Of a stretch of DNA of 64,000 nucleotides, positions 12,306-25,760 are shown one piece after another. Position 1 is the stretch's first letter. The number at the start of each line of letters is the position of its first letter. The notes beneath the pieces are model-generated. The model saw only the letters and a program-made list of their open reading frames with translations, was not told the DNA's origin and made no database searches. Both the position numbers and the translations under genes were made by a program. Location: assembly GCA_035578905.1 (NCBI GenBank), contig JAQJVL010000104.1, forward strand, positions 1,178,001 through 1,242,000, given 5' to 3'. The DNA is from Stictocephala bisonia. Lineage: Eukaryota; Arthropoda; Insecta; Hemiptera; Membracidae.

Positions 12306-14822
12306 TTAAGAAAGGAAGGAGATTGTGGACATATTGTCACGCCAAAAAAAATTCATCAAAAAATTAAATATAAAACAAAAAATTACAGTTAAATTTTTAT
12401 TTTAAATTTGACTATGTGTTTATCAAAATTTAAAAACAACTGCTTCCAGAGAAAATACTTGATAACATTTAACTGATTTCAAATTCCTTGTATGCTTAAA
12501 TGAACAAACTAAACAAAAGTTAGTATTTATAAATATATTCAAATGAGTTAATAAACAGCAAAAAGTTAAGATCAAAAACTTACTAAACTTTTGGAACGGG
12601 TGGGTTACTAAAAAATAAATGTGACATTTATACACTATAAAACACCTACTGTATTATAAATGATTTGATGTCCTGTTAAAATAACTGAAAAATAATAACT
12701 GGCTTTATGCCTGTAATTTTCATTGTCTATTATTATTAATTCAACTTTATGCAACATATTTTTAGCTTAATAGGTTTTATATAAAAATAAATAAAATTTC
12801 TCCTGGGCTCATATTTTAGCACCCATGGAATCGTGGATGGTTCAGAGTGAGGCCAACTCACCAACCATGTTTCTTTGTCACTTATTACCGACTAAAAAAA
12901 GTTTCAAATAAAAAATAAAGTATCAGTTTTTATCTACAACTTTCCAGCTGACGAAACTTACCTTACCAAAAAATAAAAAAACTTCCTCGCAGGTAAACTT
13001 TCCCATGTTTTTTCTCAAACATATGAACAAATTTTTACTTCTATTATATTATTACAAATTAGGTTTATTATATAATCAATTCATACTAACACAGTAAGCA
13101 TCCACTACTTCTGTATAAGGTTTACACAAAATATCAAAATGTTCAATCAATATTTAATCACTTAAAATGCAGTGTAATTGAAATGTGGCCTTTCAAAACT
13201 GAATCTCCAAGAGCTATACGTTTTTAAAGCATATGGTATTTTTTTAAATATTAAATTTTTTAATACCCTTAATAACCTTTTATACCTTTAACCCCAAAAA
13301 CTTCCATGCGAAAATTTGACTTTATGATTAATTTTTATCAGCGAGCCAACGTTTTTATACAGTGCTGTACCTCAAAAACTCCTATTTTTAGCATTGCGAA
13401 TGGGCTTACCGTACTGCAATATGAAATAGAGTTTAGATAAATCTGTGAGGGATAACATTTAGTTACCAAATCAGATAACAGTAAGGCACTACTGATACTG
13501 ATTGGAGCATTTCATAACCTCCAGATTCCCGAAAACTTGAGTATTTTAGTGGTTATGGCTATAGAAAATAGTTTGAGTTCAGGGAGCAGCTAAAGGAATT
13601 TGATTGAAATATTAGTAACTTTTTGTAAACAAAAATAATCCTTCATGGTACATCTTTGAACAGACATAATCTCGAAACTCAAAAGGGGGGAGGCAAACCC
13701 TCCTTAGTTTATAAAGTAAATTATTTAGTATTTATAATGAGTTAGATAAAGTACTTATAAGTTAGAATTATTTCTTGGCTTTTTTAATTTTACAATTAAT
13801 AACTTATTAGTTGAAATACTAATTTTTGTAAGTATATTTACAATTGTAACTATTGAAATTATTTTTCATTAATTATATTTGTTGACATTAAAAAGTTTTT
13901 TTCAAGTTTTAACATTACATTTTAACATTTCTAGACACCTGCAAAAATGATGTTTCCAGAATATTTAATTCGTCGTTGAAGTTTCTAAACTGTGACTTGT
14001 ATTTTTATTTACCTTTGTTCCACTACATTGCTAAAAAGAGTCGATATCTGGTCCCGTTATTTCCCGTAACAAATGACATATCGTAAACATACCCGAGTTG
14101 TTATTTATAGCTGTCTCAAGTGGCCAAATGTACGTAGCTCATGTGTGGCGTCGGATACTCTAAATGATATCGATGTTTCAAAACAGCTTACGTAAAAAAC
14201 GTTACACCCACCAACTCAACTTTATCATGTAAGTACCTTTGGGGGAACAGTGCTATTAATATAGTTGATTGTTCAGTGATTCATTTAGGTTTCACATTTA
14301 TTTTCCATTTCCATTTTCCAGACAGTGGGATTATTTGACTAGTAAACAGGGATTTTTTTATAAAACTGTCAGGCACTCATAAACTATTTTATGATTAGGT
14401 TGAAATAGAATACTTTAGATTAAATTTTAATAGGATATGTAAGGTTAGGTTATGAATGTTAGGATATGTTAAGGTAGCCTAGCGGTGGGTTTAAGGCGAA
14501 GGCCCCGACAACTGATCCTAACCTTATGTAAACTTATTATACATTTTTAAAATATACATGACCGATCAATTATTTACATATACAGGGTGTTCAGCTTTGC
14601 ATGTCTAATGTTTTACGGGATTGTCATAGCAAAACAATTAAATAATGCAGTATAACAAGTGTCACTACAATGTTGTGGCCGAAAGGCTACCCCACATTAA
14701 TTACCTGCAGAGGGTATACCCTATAATACAATAATTGTGTAACGATTGTATAATCGGTCACACAATTGCAGTTATCTTTTATCACTTGTATCTAAAATGA
14801 TCTATCGTTAAATCAGATAAAT
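12306..14822. other. No gene recognised; AT-rich
   Basis: I see no supported gene, RNA gene or array in this stretch. A TACAGGGTGTTCAG phrase near 14580 is the kind of end sequence seen on insect mobile elements, but I could not find its partner end. Confidence 0.4.
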
Positions 14823-15035
14823 GTGCACCAGGATACACCCTCACGTAAGATAAGCCAAGATAAAGCCAGGATACACCCATCCGTAAGACATACCAGGTTA
14901 CACACACCCCTAACACACGCTAAGATACGCCCACTCCTATGGCACGCTAAGATACACACACCCCTAACACACGACAAGACACACCCATCCCAAAGACACG
15001 TCAGGATACACACATCCCTAAGACGGCTGATATCC
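14823..15035. repeat. ~27-bp degenerate minisatellite, left block
   Basis: About eight units of roughly 27 bp built on AAGATACACACACCCCTAA(C/G)ACACG. The same unit type resumes at 15543-15690, so one array seems to have been split by the sequence between. Open frames here on both strands follow the repeat. Confidence 0.7.
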
Positions 15036-15536
15036 AGTTGCACCGGCGGTCAAAGGAATTTCCACGGGTCAAAACATTCCTCCGTCCGAAAAGTGTCCAG
15101 ATGCACCGGTGGTCAAAATCTACCCACCTCACTTATCCCCGCTGCAAATTCCTTCGACCGCCGGAGCCGGTGCAATTGGAAGGCCCCTTCCTTCCCCACC
15201 CCACTACATTTCTTCAAACATAGTTTATAAGTGTTTAACAATTTGTCTAACCTAACAATGTCTAACCTAACTTAACCTAACCTAACATAACCTAACCTAA
15301 CCTAACCTAACCTAACCTAACCTAACCTAACCTAACCTAACCTAACCTAACCTTAGGGTGTGGAATTTGGCACGGTCAGCTTGGGGTTACTGTACTAGGA
15401 ATCCGGCCTGGTTGGACTTTCCCGGCTCATGTCATAAACAAGGGCCTCTGGTGCAATTGGAACACCCCCCAAAAGGGGCTCCGGTGCATCTGGACACATC
15501 AGTTTGGGGCCGATCCCTGACCCCGGTGCAATTGGA
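15033..15536. repeat. Scattered CCGGTGCAATTGGA motifs, both orientations
   Basis: Six copies of a 13-14-bp motif: CCGGTGCAATTGGA or close variants at 15167, 15449, 15481 and 15523, and the reverse complement (CCAGTTGCACCGG, TCCAGATGCACCGG) at 15033 and 15096. They surround the telomere-like array and are themselves bracketed by the 27-bp minisatellite. The function is unknown. Confidence 0.6.
15247..15352. repeat. Interstitial telomere-like (CCTAA)n array
   Basis: About 18-20 units of CCTAA, i.e. TTAGG on the other strand, the standard insect telomere motif. There are a few substitutions near 15250-15290 and an uninterrupted run from about 15287. It sits inside the chromosome, so it may be a relic of break repair or part of a spread repeat. 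Confidence 0.9.
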
Positions 15537-15542
15537 AATCTC

Positions 15543-15690
15543 CCCCCTAAGACACGCCAAGCTACGCCCACCCTTAAGGCACACAAAGATACTCTCACCC
15601 CTGAGATACTCCAGGAAACCCCACTCCTAAGACACCCCAGATTAATCCCACCTCTGAAGCACCAAGAAAGATCCATCCCTAGAAATAAAA
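15543..15690. repeat. ~27-bp degenerate minisatellite, right block
   Basis: Five or so diverged units of the type found at 14823-15035 (CTAAGACACGCCAAGCTACG and variants). Confidence 0.6.
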
Positions 15691-16139
15691 ATATACAAAT
15701 TGTGAGTCTTTTGTATGATTATTAGTTTGCCAGAAATGTACGAAAACTGACAAAAGAAGGGCCTTTTGATTTAAACCTTTATCTGAAAGCGCCTTCCATT
15801 TTAATCAAATACCACAATCACTTACTCACTGTATGTCCTACATTATGCATCGTCCAATTTTGAATCACCAAGAAAATTTAAAATTGTTTAACCCTGTTTT
15901 TACTAATCCTATCTTATTCCGCTGAATTCAACTTCTAACTGCCAAACTAAAAATGTGTTTATCCTTCAATACGCTTAGTTGAAATGATTAATCAAGAATT
16001 ATTGTTTAGTAGTTTAAACTTTAAATTTATATCTATGGGTTCAAAGAATTATTTTTTTACACTTGAATCATTATTTCTCACTTCAAATGTGTATGACAGC
16101 AGAGAGACTAAGCAATTTATTGTCTTCAATAAAAGGCCT
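15691..16139. other. No gene recognised
   Basis: AT-rich spacer between two repeat regions. Nothing recognisable. Confidence 0.45.
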
Positions 16140-16705
16140 AAAGGGAAGGGTTGACTCATGAACATTACTGCTATGGACATACTGACCTGCTCAGACACTT
16201 AAGTGAAACATAGAAGTGCAATTGTTATTTAGTATCGAAGGTTAACTGGAAACTTATTGCCTACGTGTTTCAACTTCTCTGCCAAGTTAGCTCATGAACA
16301 TTACTTTTATTGACATACTGACCTGCTCAGACACTTAAGTGAAACATATAAGTTCAATTGTTACTTAGTATCGAAGGTTAACTGGAAACTTATTGCCTAC
16401 GTGTTTCATCTTCTCTGCCAAGTTGGCTCATGAACATTACTGCTATTGACATACTGACCTGCTCAGATACCTAAGTGAAACATAGAAGTGCAATTGTTAC
16501 TTAGTATCGAAGGTTAACTGGAAACTTATTGCCTACGTGTTTCATCTTCTCTGCCAAGTTGGCTCATGAACATTACTGTTATTGACATACTGACCTGCTC
16601 AGACACTTAAGTGAAACATAGAAGTGCAATTGTTACTTAGTATCGAAGGTTAACTAGAAACTTATTGCCTACGTGTTTCATCTTCTCTGCCAAGTTGGCT
16701 CATCG
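16140..16705. repeat. 136-bp tandem repeat, four copies
   Basis: Four units of 136-137 bp, with CTCATGAACATTACT marking starts at 16154, 16291, 16427 and 16563, and a partial fifth start at 16699. Copies differ by only a few substitutions, so the expansion looks recent. Confidence 0.92.
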
Positions 16706-16766
16706 TCACTTTTTCTAGATGACGTAATTTTATTGTTTTCAAGTTTTTATTTTAAATAAAAAGTGT

Positions 16767-16771
<5 letters not shown>

Positions 16772-16805
<34 letters not shown>
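16772..16805. repeat. (AT)n microsatellite
   Basis: Uninterrupted AT dinucleotides of about 34 bp, separating the 136-bp and 116-bp arrays. Confidence 0.9.
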
Positions 16806-16807
<2 letters not shown>

Positions 16808-16832
16808 AATTTTAAATAAATTTAAATATATA

Positions 16833-17545
16833 TCAGAACAGTCTACATGTTTGAAGTAGTGGAAAGGATGAGGGCTAAATGGTGGAAAGAGCGTGGTAAA
16901 TGAGCAATGAACAAAGAAACTAATATGGTTGATTGATCGATTCTACAGTCATCACATTTCCTCTGAGAGGAGCAGTCTTCTATATTTGAAGAGGTGGAAG
17001 TGATGAGAGCAGTCAATAAGTCGATAATCAGAGAAACAAAGATGGTTGATTTATCAATGCTATAGGCATTGATTTCCTCCTAGAGGAACAGTCTTCTATA
17101 TTTGAAGAGGTGGAAGTGATGAGAGCAGTCAATAAGTCGATAATCAGATAAACAAAGATGGTTGATTTATCAATGCTACAGGCATTGATTTCCTCCTAGA
17201 GGAACAGTCTTCTATATTTGAAGAGGTGGAAGTGATGAGAGCAGTCAATAAGTCGATAATCAGAGAAACAAAGACGGTTGATTTATCAATGCTACAGGCA
17301 TTGATTTCCTCCTAGAGGAACAGTCTTCTATATTTGAAGAGGTGGAAGTGATGAGAGCAGTCAATAAGTCGATAATCAGAGAAACAAAGATGGTTGATTT
17401 ATCAATGCTACAGGCATTGATTTCCTCCTAGAGGAACAGTCTTCTATATTTGAAGAGGTGGAAGTGATGAGAGCAGTCAATGAGTCGATAATCAGGGAAA
17501 CAAAGATGGTTGATTTATCAATGCTACAATCATCTCTTTCAACTC
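16833..17545. repeat. 116-bp tandem repeat, about six copies
   Basis: The CAGTCTTCTATATTTGAAGA landmark occurs at 16973, 17089, 17205, 17321 and 17437, exactly 116 bp apart. A diverged, longer copy lies at the left edge. The middle copies are nearly identical. Confidence 0.93.
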
Positions 17546-18779
17546 CGATTACGGCCTTAATTATTTATTTGGTCCAGTTGTGCTCAGTAGACGATATTGT
17601 CCATAGAAATAATTTATAAATTAAATCCTAATGAATTCAATTGTTATGCTATGATTATTAAAAACATATTAAATTAAACTGAAAACAATAGATTAAATAA
17701 CTGACAATAAATAATAGTAATTGCCAAGACGCCATTATAAGCCATACAACAAGTCAAGTATTCCACTCACAGACCATTTTGAGGGTTAGTTTTTGAATTT
17801 TAAAAAAATAACTATATGTCTAAACTTATTCTATATAAATGATGCAAATACAATGTCTATTACATTGCCTATAAAATTAGCAATCTATATAATTCAACTG
17901 GTACTGTATTTAGATAGTAAACATTCGAAAAATATTTTACATTTTAATTGTCGAATCTTTAGCATGATCTACTAACAATAATACACTTCTTGACACGTCT
18001 AAGGTGTCAGTTAAGTTCACCCTTTAGTAAGAAATTCAGGCGAGATTATAATAATAACGTCATAAAAACGAACTCTCTGGTTCTGTTTCCACTTGAACGG
18101 GTGTGTGCCGCTTTCTTGGATTGTTATAATAAATACAGAGCGTGAAGGCTTTATCCCTAATTCTATGAGCAGGGTCTTGTTGACATTTCCATTAAATTTA
18201 TTTTCCATCCACTGTGAAAAGGTACGGATATAGGGTTGTATGGAAATAAGTTTCAAAAAGATATCTTTAAACGAATAATAAAAACAGAAACAATTTAATA
18301 CAAAACCTTAAAACGCCGTTAAAGTGTACACTGATGAATATGTCTGGAGTTGAGGATGCAGATGTTATCGATATTAAATTATTAGTTAAACTAAGACAAC
18401 ACAATAACAGAAAACATCGTTTGTTCTGTATTGTCGATATTCGTGTGTCGTGATCTTGAGGCTTCTTGGATCCGGGAGATGCCCTTAAAGGCACGTCAGA
18501 CGGCCTCGTGATTTTCAATTTTATTGTTATAATTCATGACAAATGTATTAACTTTGTTATTGAACTATTGAAATAAAAATATTTTAACCTAACAGTTAGG
18601 ACCAATGAACATTAAATCAGATGAAAGGATCGCTAAAATAGTTTATGTTTTTTTGTGTGTATTTTAGTGAAAAAACTGTCTAAAGGGAACTTTAACTATA
18701 TAGATATTCAATGTACAACTTAGAAGCTATCTTACTGTGTGCGAATGTTAAACTTTCATACCTCTTTCACGCATGTTAA
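17546..18779. other. No gene recognised
   Basis: AT-rich; short minus-strand frames at 18017-18518 resemble no known protein. No array or RNA gene seen. Confidence 0.45.
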
Positions 18780-19655
18780 ACTTGTATAGGAAGGCTATTC
18801 AAGCTGAAGTCAAAGGTCTTTCTAAAGAAATTAGTGAATTCATCAAATAAGGTAAAAACCTTATGGAGCATCATCAACCATAATAAAATTAATGACAACA
18901 GTAGCCTAATCACTCAACTATCTCTGTGCCGTCTAAAACAGACTACTGATTAATGATTCTTTCGCTATTTATGACTTTTTCAACTAGTTTTATGCCAATG
19001 CTGGTAAACAAGATAAACACAGATTAATATTCCTACATCAGTCCATGAACCTGCTAAAAATGTTAACTATAGTGAGAATTCAATGTCTTTATATGAAGTA
19101 CCTGAGGCTGAGATATCCCAAATAATTATGGATCTTAAATCCAATACTTCCAGTGGTTTTCATGAAATATCACCTAGACTTCTAAAACAGATTTCTGATC
19201 TTTTATTGAACCCTTTGACTTATTTAGTAAATGTGTCCTTTGAGAAAGGGATTTTCCTTCATTCACTTAAGCTTGGAACAATAAGACCCTTGTATAAAAA
19301 TGGAAAACAACAGGAATGCAGCAACTACAGGCTTATTATACTAGTACCTAATTTTTCAAAGGCTTTTGGGACAGTTTTTTTAAGCTAGGATCCTGAGTTT
19401 TATTAAAGATAATAATTTCCCAATTCGGCTTCATAAAGGGAAGATCTACTGTACATGCTATGAATAGTTTAGTATCGTCTATTGTACAGGAATTAGACAG
19501 CGGTCATCCCTCTGTAGGAATCTTTTTTGACCTTACAAAATCATTCCTTATGGTTGACCATGCTATCCTGTTGAATAAACTTCAGTTTATGGGCATTCCA
19601 GGTGGAACATATGAATGGATCAGTTCATATTTGGCTGACAGAAAACAACCATTGT
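18780..19655 (+). pseudogene. Broken Jockey-like reverse transcriptase fragment
   Basis: The N-terminal half of a second Jockey-type reverse transcriptase, distinct from the 2.7-kb copy. Translations in shifting frames give NKVKTLWSIIN near 18850, then from 19083 the segment EVPEAEISQIIMDLKSNTSS and LYKNGKQQECSNYRLI, then QFGFIKGRSTVHAMNSL near 19430 in another frame, then motif A as FFDLTKSFLMVDHAIL and ISSYLADRKQ. The usual KAFD of motif A has become KSFL. The sequence stops abruptly near 19650, before the YADD box, where the inverted-repeat element at 19698 begins. Several stops and frameshifts make it inactive. The truncation may be due to the later insertion or to an older deletion. Confidence 0.85.
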
Positions 19656-19849
19656 GGTGGTATAAATACTTTTTAAAAACAGCGAATAATTAAAAAGGTA
19701 CAAGTGAACGTCACACAACGCACATATATTAAAGTATGAGCACAAAATGTACAAATATATTTTAACACAAGTACAAATTGCTCGAATATAGCACAATACA
19801 AGCACAAAATGCACATATATTTACAATATAAAGTTAAAGATCGTCTTAT

Positions 19850-20055
19850 TTTACCAGGCGAAGTTAGGGATAAGAAGCCCTCTCTAACACTTTACCTGCG
19901 AACCAACGGCTTAAGGGTGACTTCCGAACCACCAGCAGTAATCGGGCAGGCGGACTGCGTGCAAGGACGAGATCGCTCATATAGTCACCCATCCAAGGGA
20001 CATCCGCGCTCGATCTTGCGATAACGTCGGAACCCTCCAGTCAAGGCCACTGGCA
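19850..20055 (-). repeat. 5S rRNA-like, GC-richer segment (SINE-like)
   Basis: On the minus strand the phrase CTTGGATGGGTGAC (complement of 19984-19997) is the conserved internal sequence of 5S rRNA. The preceding bases (ACGTTATCGCAAGATCGAGC) resemble 5S more loosely. The full 5S sequence is not present, so this is not a 5S gene. It could be a 5S-derived SINE or a repeat that shares the internal promoter. The segment is markedly GC-richer than its AT-rich surroundings. Confidence 0.45.
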
Positions 20056-20142
20056 ATATAAGTACAATACGTACAAATATATTCCAATACAAGTACAAAT
20101 TTGTATTGTACTTGTATTGTATTTTACTAACTACTAGCTTCT

Positions 20143-20214
20143 TGCTAGCCTATTGGTTAGCACGTCTGCTTAATATACAGATGGTCACGGGCTCAAATCC
20201 CGGGAGGTCCACTT
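20143..20214 (+). repeat. tRNA-like segment, probable SINE head
   Basis: TAGCCTATTGGTTAGCACG fits a tRNA D-arm and A box, GTCTG…CAGAT forms an anticodon stem with a 9-nt loop (two longer than normal), and GGGCTCAAATCCCGG fits the T arm and B box. The acceptor stem does not pair, so a functional tRNA is unlikely. A tRNA-derived SINE or pseudogene inside the 19698-20764 element is the best reading. Confidence 0.55.
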
Positions 20215-21127
20215 ACATTTGATAGGGGTTTGCAACGTTTGAATATCACATTCAAAATGCCACTGGCGTAAAAAAATCACAAATATACTACAAGTACACA
20301 TTGCACGAATATAGCACAATACAAGCACAAAATGCACAACTATTTAGAATATTAGTTAAACATGCACAAATATACTAAAATACAAGTATAAAATGTATTG
20401 AATATAAAAAAAGAAAAAAATGTACAAATATACTACAGTACAAGTACAAATTACAAATATAGCACAATAAAATCACAAAATACGAAATTATTTTATGAAT
20501 CCCTCTGGTTTGAAGAAGGCAAGTGTGGTTCGCTGAAATCGATCACCATAATGTTTGTGCATTTTGTACTTATGTCGAAAATATTTTTGCATGTTTTGCT
20601 TTATTGTGCTATATTTGTGCAATTTGTACTTGTAATGTAGTATATTTGTGCATTTTGTGCTTATATTTTTATATAATTGTGCATTTTGTACTTATATTAT
20701 AGAGTATTTGAGAATTTTGTGCTTATATTGTGATATATTTGTTTTGTGTGACGTTCACTTGTACTGTATATCTACCAACACGTATTATTAGGGTTGCCAT
20801 TAATTTTCATAGTAAAATAGGGACACCAGATTTACATGGGGGTCTGGTGGTGGGGGGGGGGGGGTTTGTAAACTATCTTTTATAAATTTTATTATATGTG
20901 ATTTGGATTGTTAAATTGGGATCATTATTGTAACGTCATTGTGATATTTACTATTAATACTACAACTAAATTTAATTTTAAGATTTCAGAGTAATACTAT
21001 AAAATATTTTTTTGGATAATTTAAAAAAATAGTGTCAAAGTTTAAGTTAAGTTGGCAATAATTTGTCATAAATCTCCTTGTCATAAAATTGAAAATGTTT
21101 AGGCATCACTTGTACTAGTTGTACTGG

Positions 21128-21146
21128 CTGAAGACTGAAACTAGTC
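21128..21146 (+). other. Deleted hammerhead-like motif
   Basis: CTGAAGA is followed almost at once by GAAACTAGTC, the two hammerhead-type core boxes without the stem between them. It is the weakest of the four places with this box order in the window and could be chance. Confidence 0.25.
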
Positions 21147-21196
21147 GTATTTTTTTGAAGAGATTATTTTTTTAAGTAAAGCAACATTGTTTTTAA

Positions 21197-21895
21197 TAGC
21201 TTCAACAAGTCAGTACATGACATGTCAACTTAAGCTTTGATGCTCAGAGTAGCTTCAACAAAGTCAGTACATGATATGTCACTTTAAGCTTTGATGCTCA
21301 GAATAGCTTCAACAAAGTCAGTACATGACATGTCAGTGTAAGCTTTGATGCTCAGAGTAGCTTCAACAAAATCAGTACATGACATGTCACTTTAAGCTTT
21401 CATGCTCAGAATAGCTTCAACAAGTCAGTACATGACATGTCACTTTAAGCTTTGATGCTCAGAGTAGATTCAACAAAATCAGTACATGACATGTCAGTGT
21501 AAGCTTTGCTGCTCAAAATAGCTTCAAAAAAGTCAGTACATGACATGTCACTTTAAGCTTTTATGCTCAGAATAGCTTCAAAAAGTCAGTACATGACATG
21601 TCAGTGTAAGCTTTGATGCTCAGAATAGCTTCAACAAGTCAGTACATGACATGTCACTTTAAGCTTTGATGCTCAGAATAGCTTCAACAAGTCAGTACAT
21701 GACATGTCACTTTAAGCTTTTATGCTCAGAATAGCTTCAACAAGTCAGTACATGACATGTCACTTTAAGCTTTGATGCTCAGAATATCTTCAACAAGTCA
21801 GTACATGACATGTCACTTTAAGCTTTGATGCTCAGAATAGCTTCAACAAGTCGGTACATGACATGTCACTTTAAGCTTTGATACTCAGAATAGCT
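21197..21895. repeat. 53-54-bp tandem repeat, about 13 copies
   Basis: The unit starts AGCTTCAACAAGTCAGTACA and contains the small palindrome ACATGACATGT and AAGCTT. Copies differ mainly by one A in the CAACAA(A)GTC run and by TCACTTT versus TCAGTGT. The array lies wholly inside the hAT-type element at 20789-22347. Confidence 0.93.
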
Positions 21896-22355
21896 TCGAC
21901 CTTCTCCACTAAAAAATTATTCCAATCGGGTGTCCAGACATTTTTATTAGTGAAAAAAACTCATTCAACTGGTGCCAAAGTATCGGTTAGAAAAAGATAG
22001 ACTCCAACACTATCAACATTTTCATACTAATTTCTGGCTAAGTTCAAGATTTGGAAAAATTATTTTTCTAAGGGGAGAGAGATGTGTACTAAGTACAACA
22101 GTGCATAGTATATGAGTCATCATATAACACACAACCTCTCATAATTGTCGATTGACGACTGTTCGGAAAATAATAGAAATACGTGTTTGTCATATTTACA
22201 GTATCAATTATTTAAAATGTATTTTTAATATTAAAAGAATAAAAAAATACGGACATCTACCAGGTTTTTGCTTTGTACGGTAGGGACACGGACACAGAAC
22301 GGAAAATACAAACTGTCCGTACAAAATACGGACGTATGACAACTCTACGTATTAT

Positions 22356-24741
<2,386 letters not shown>

Positions 24742-24800
24742 TATTATTAGGACTTAATTAAATTCACACCGAGTACTCTCTCAAAGATTTTTATTTAAAT

Positions 24801-24845
24801 GACATCACACAACATGTTTCAACTGTATAGTCATTTTCAAGTGTA
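24801..24845 (-). other. Hammerhead-like relic in Penelope terminal repeat (left arm)
   Basis: On the minus strand TTGAAAATGA, a short variable stretch, then GAAACATGTTG. This matches the order of the motif at 35363-35395, with the first core box degraded from CTGANGA. The mirror copy is at 25718-25760 on the plus strand. Confidence 0.4.
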
Positions 24846-25029
24846 TATATAAAAAAAAAAAAATAAATAAATCAAGTAAATAATAATTCAATAAATAAAA
24901 AATGTAAAATGTGGTTTTTTAAATAATATGGATGAATATGGATAAGCTATTGATATTTTAATAATCATTTTGAATGTTTCGAATTTTGTCAAAAAATTGG
25001 TTGTTGTAATTAATTTGTGTTCAATATGT

Positions 25030-25531
25030 TCACTGCATTTTTTGTCCTAAATATGTATATATATGTAGTTCTTCTGTTTCATTAATTTTATTACCCTTTT
25101 TCATAAAATTTAATATTTTCATGTTTTCATCAATTTTTGTGTAGGTGTGGTCTGTGGAGAGCAAGTGTTCGCCTAAGGTGGATTTCATTGTAGTTGTGTT
25201 ATAGCTTCTGAGAGCTTGTATGAGTTCTTGAAAGCGTATTTTGAACGGTCTTCCATATTTTCCAATAGAATTTACCACAGTATGTACATTTAATTTTGTA
25301 AAAACCTGATTTGTTGTAAATGTTGTCATTGTTGTGTACTGTTTGATATTTTTCACTTACAATTTTGAATATTTTGTTACCTGTTGATAAACTTAATTTG
25401 TAATTTGTATTTTGAATAGTTTTCTGAATAGCTTTGTTTAGGCAAATGTTATATGGTACGTTTATAAATTTGATCTTCTTTGGGTCTTGATTTGTTGAGG
25501 TGTTATTTCTTTTTTTCTTTTTGTGTCTCAT
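25030..25531 (-). pseudogene. GIY-YIG endonuclease tail of a Penelope-like retroelement, frameshifted
   Basis: The first frame (25531 down to about 25290) gives a basic linker and then KSGFYKIKCTYCGKFY, the start of a GIY-YIG nuclease domain with its CxxC pair. The second frame (down to 25030) continues with GRPFKIRFQEL, GEHLLSTDHTYTKID and the C-terminal ETEELHIYTYLG. The two join where two bases appear to have been lost near 25254, just at the second glycine-containing motif. In Penelope-like elements this domain nicks DNA for target-primed reverse transcription. The reverse transcriptase domain that should precede it is absent, so the copy is dead. Confidence 0.82.
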
Positions 25532-25717
25532 TATTTTTTCAATCGTGTTTGTTTTGAATCAGATTTTATTTACAAATATCTTTTTCTTCATTGAGTGTTT
25601 CTCGTTCATTGGTATGTTTATCAAACGATTTATCATAGAGTGGAAAGCTGATATTTTGTATTGCAAGGCATGATTAGATGTAGATAGTATTACAAATTCT
25701 TTAATGTTTTATTAATT

Positions 25718-25760
25718 CACTTGAAAATGAATATAAACATCGAAACATGTTGTGTGATGT
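25718..25760 (+). other. Hammerhead-like relic in Penelope terminal repeat (right arm)
   Basis: TTGAAAATGA followed by GAAACATGTTGTG, the inverted partner of 24801-24845. The ACATGT palindrome after GAA takes the place of stem III, as AGGCCT does at 35.4 kb. Confidence 0.4.

Larger units (their letters stand above)
19698..20764. mobile_element. Inverted-repeat element with subterminal repeat arms
   Basis: The outer ends are near-perfect inverted repeats: GTACAAGTGAACGTCACACA at the left and its complement at 20745-20764. Inside, each arm is made of diverged units of the type CAATACAAGCACAAAATG plus CACAAATATA, reading towards the centre from the left and away from it at the right, so the ends could fold back on each other. 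The middle holds a 5S-like segment and a tRNA-like segment (listed separately). There is no transposase frame and I found no clear target duplication. This is a non-autonomous foldback or MITE-like element; its superfamily is unknown. Confidence 0.7.
20789..22347. mobile_element. Non-autonomous hAT-type element carrying a tandem array
   Basis: Terminal inverted repeats TAGGGTTGCCAT (left) and the complement of TAGAGTTGTCAT (right) match at 10 of 12 positions. They are bounded by a perfect 8-bp direct repeat CGTATTAT (20781-20788 and 22348-22355), the size made by hAT transposases. No transposase frame is present. Nearly half of the 1,559-bp body is the 53-54-bp array at 21197-21895. The left end lies only 16 bp from the right end of the preceding element. 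Confidence 0.82.

Noticed and set aside
16140..17545. CRISPR-like arrangement of regular repeats
   Set aside because: Whole 136-bp and 116-bp units are repeated with no variable spacers, so these are ordinary tandem repeats in a eukaryotic genome.
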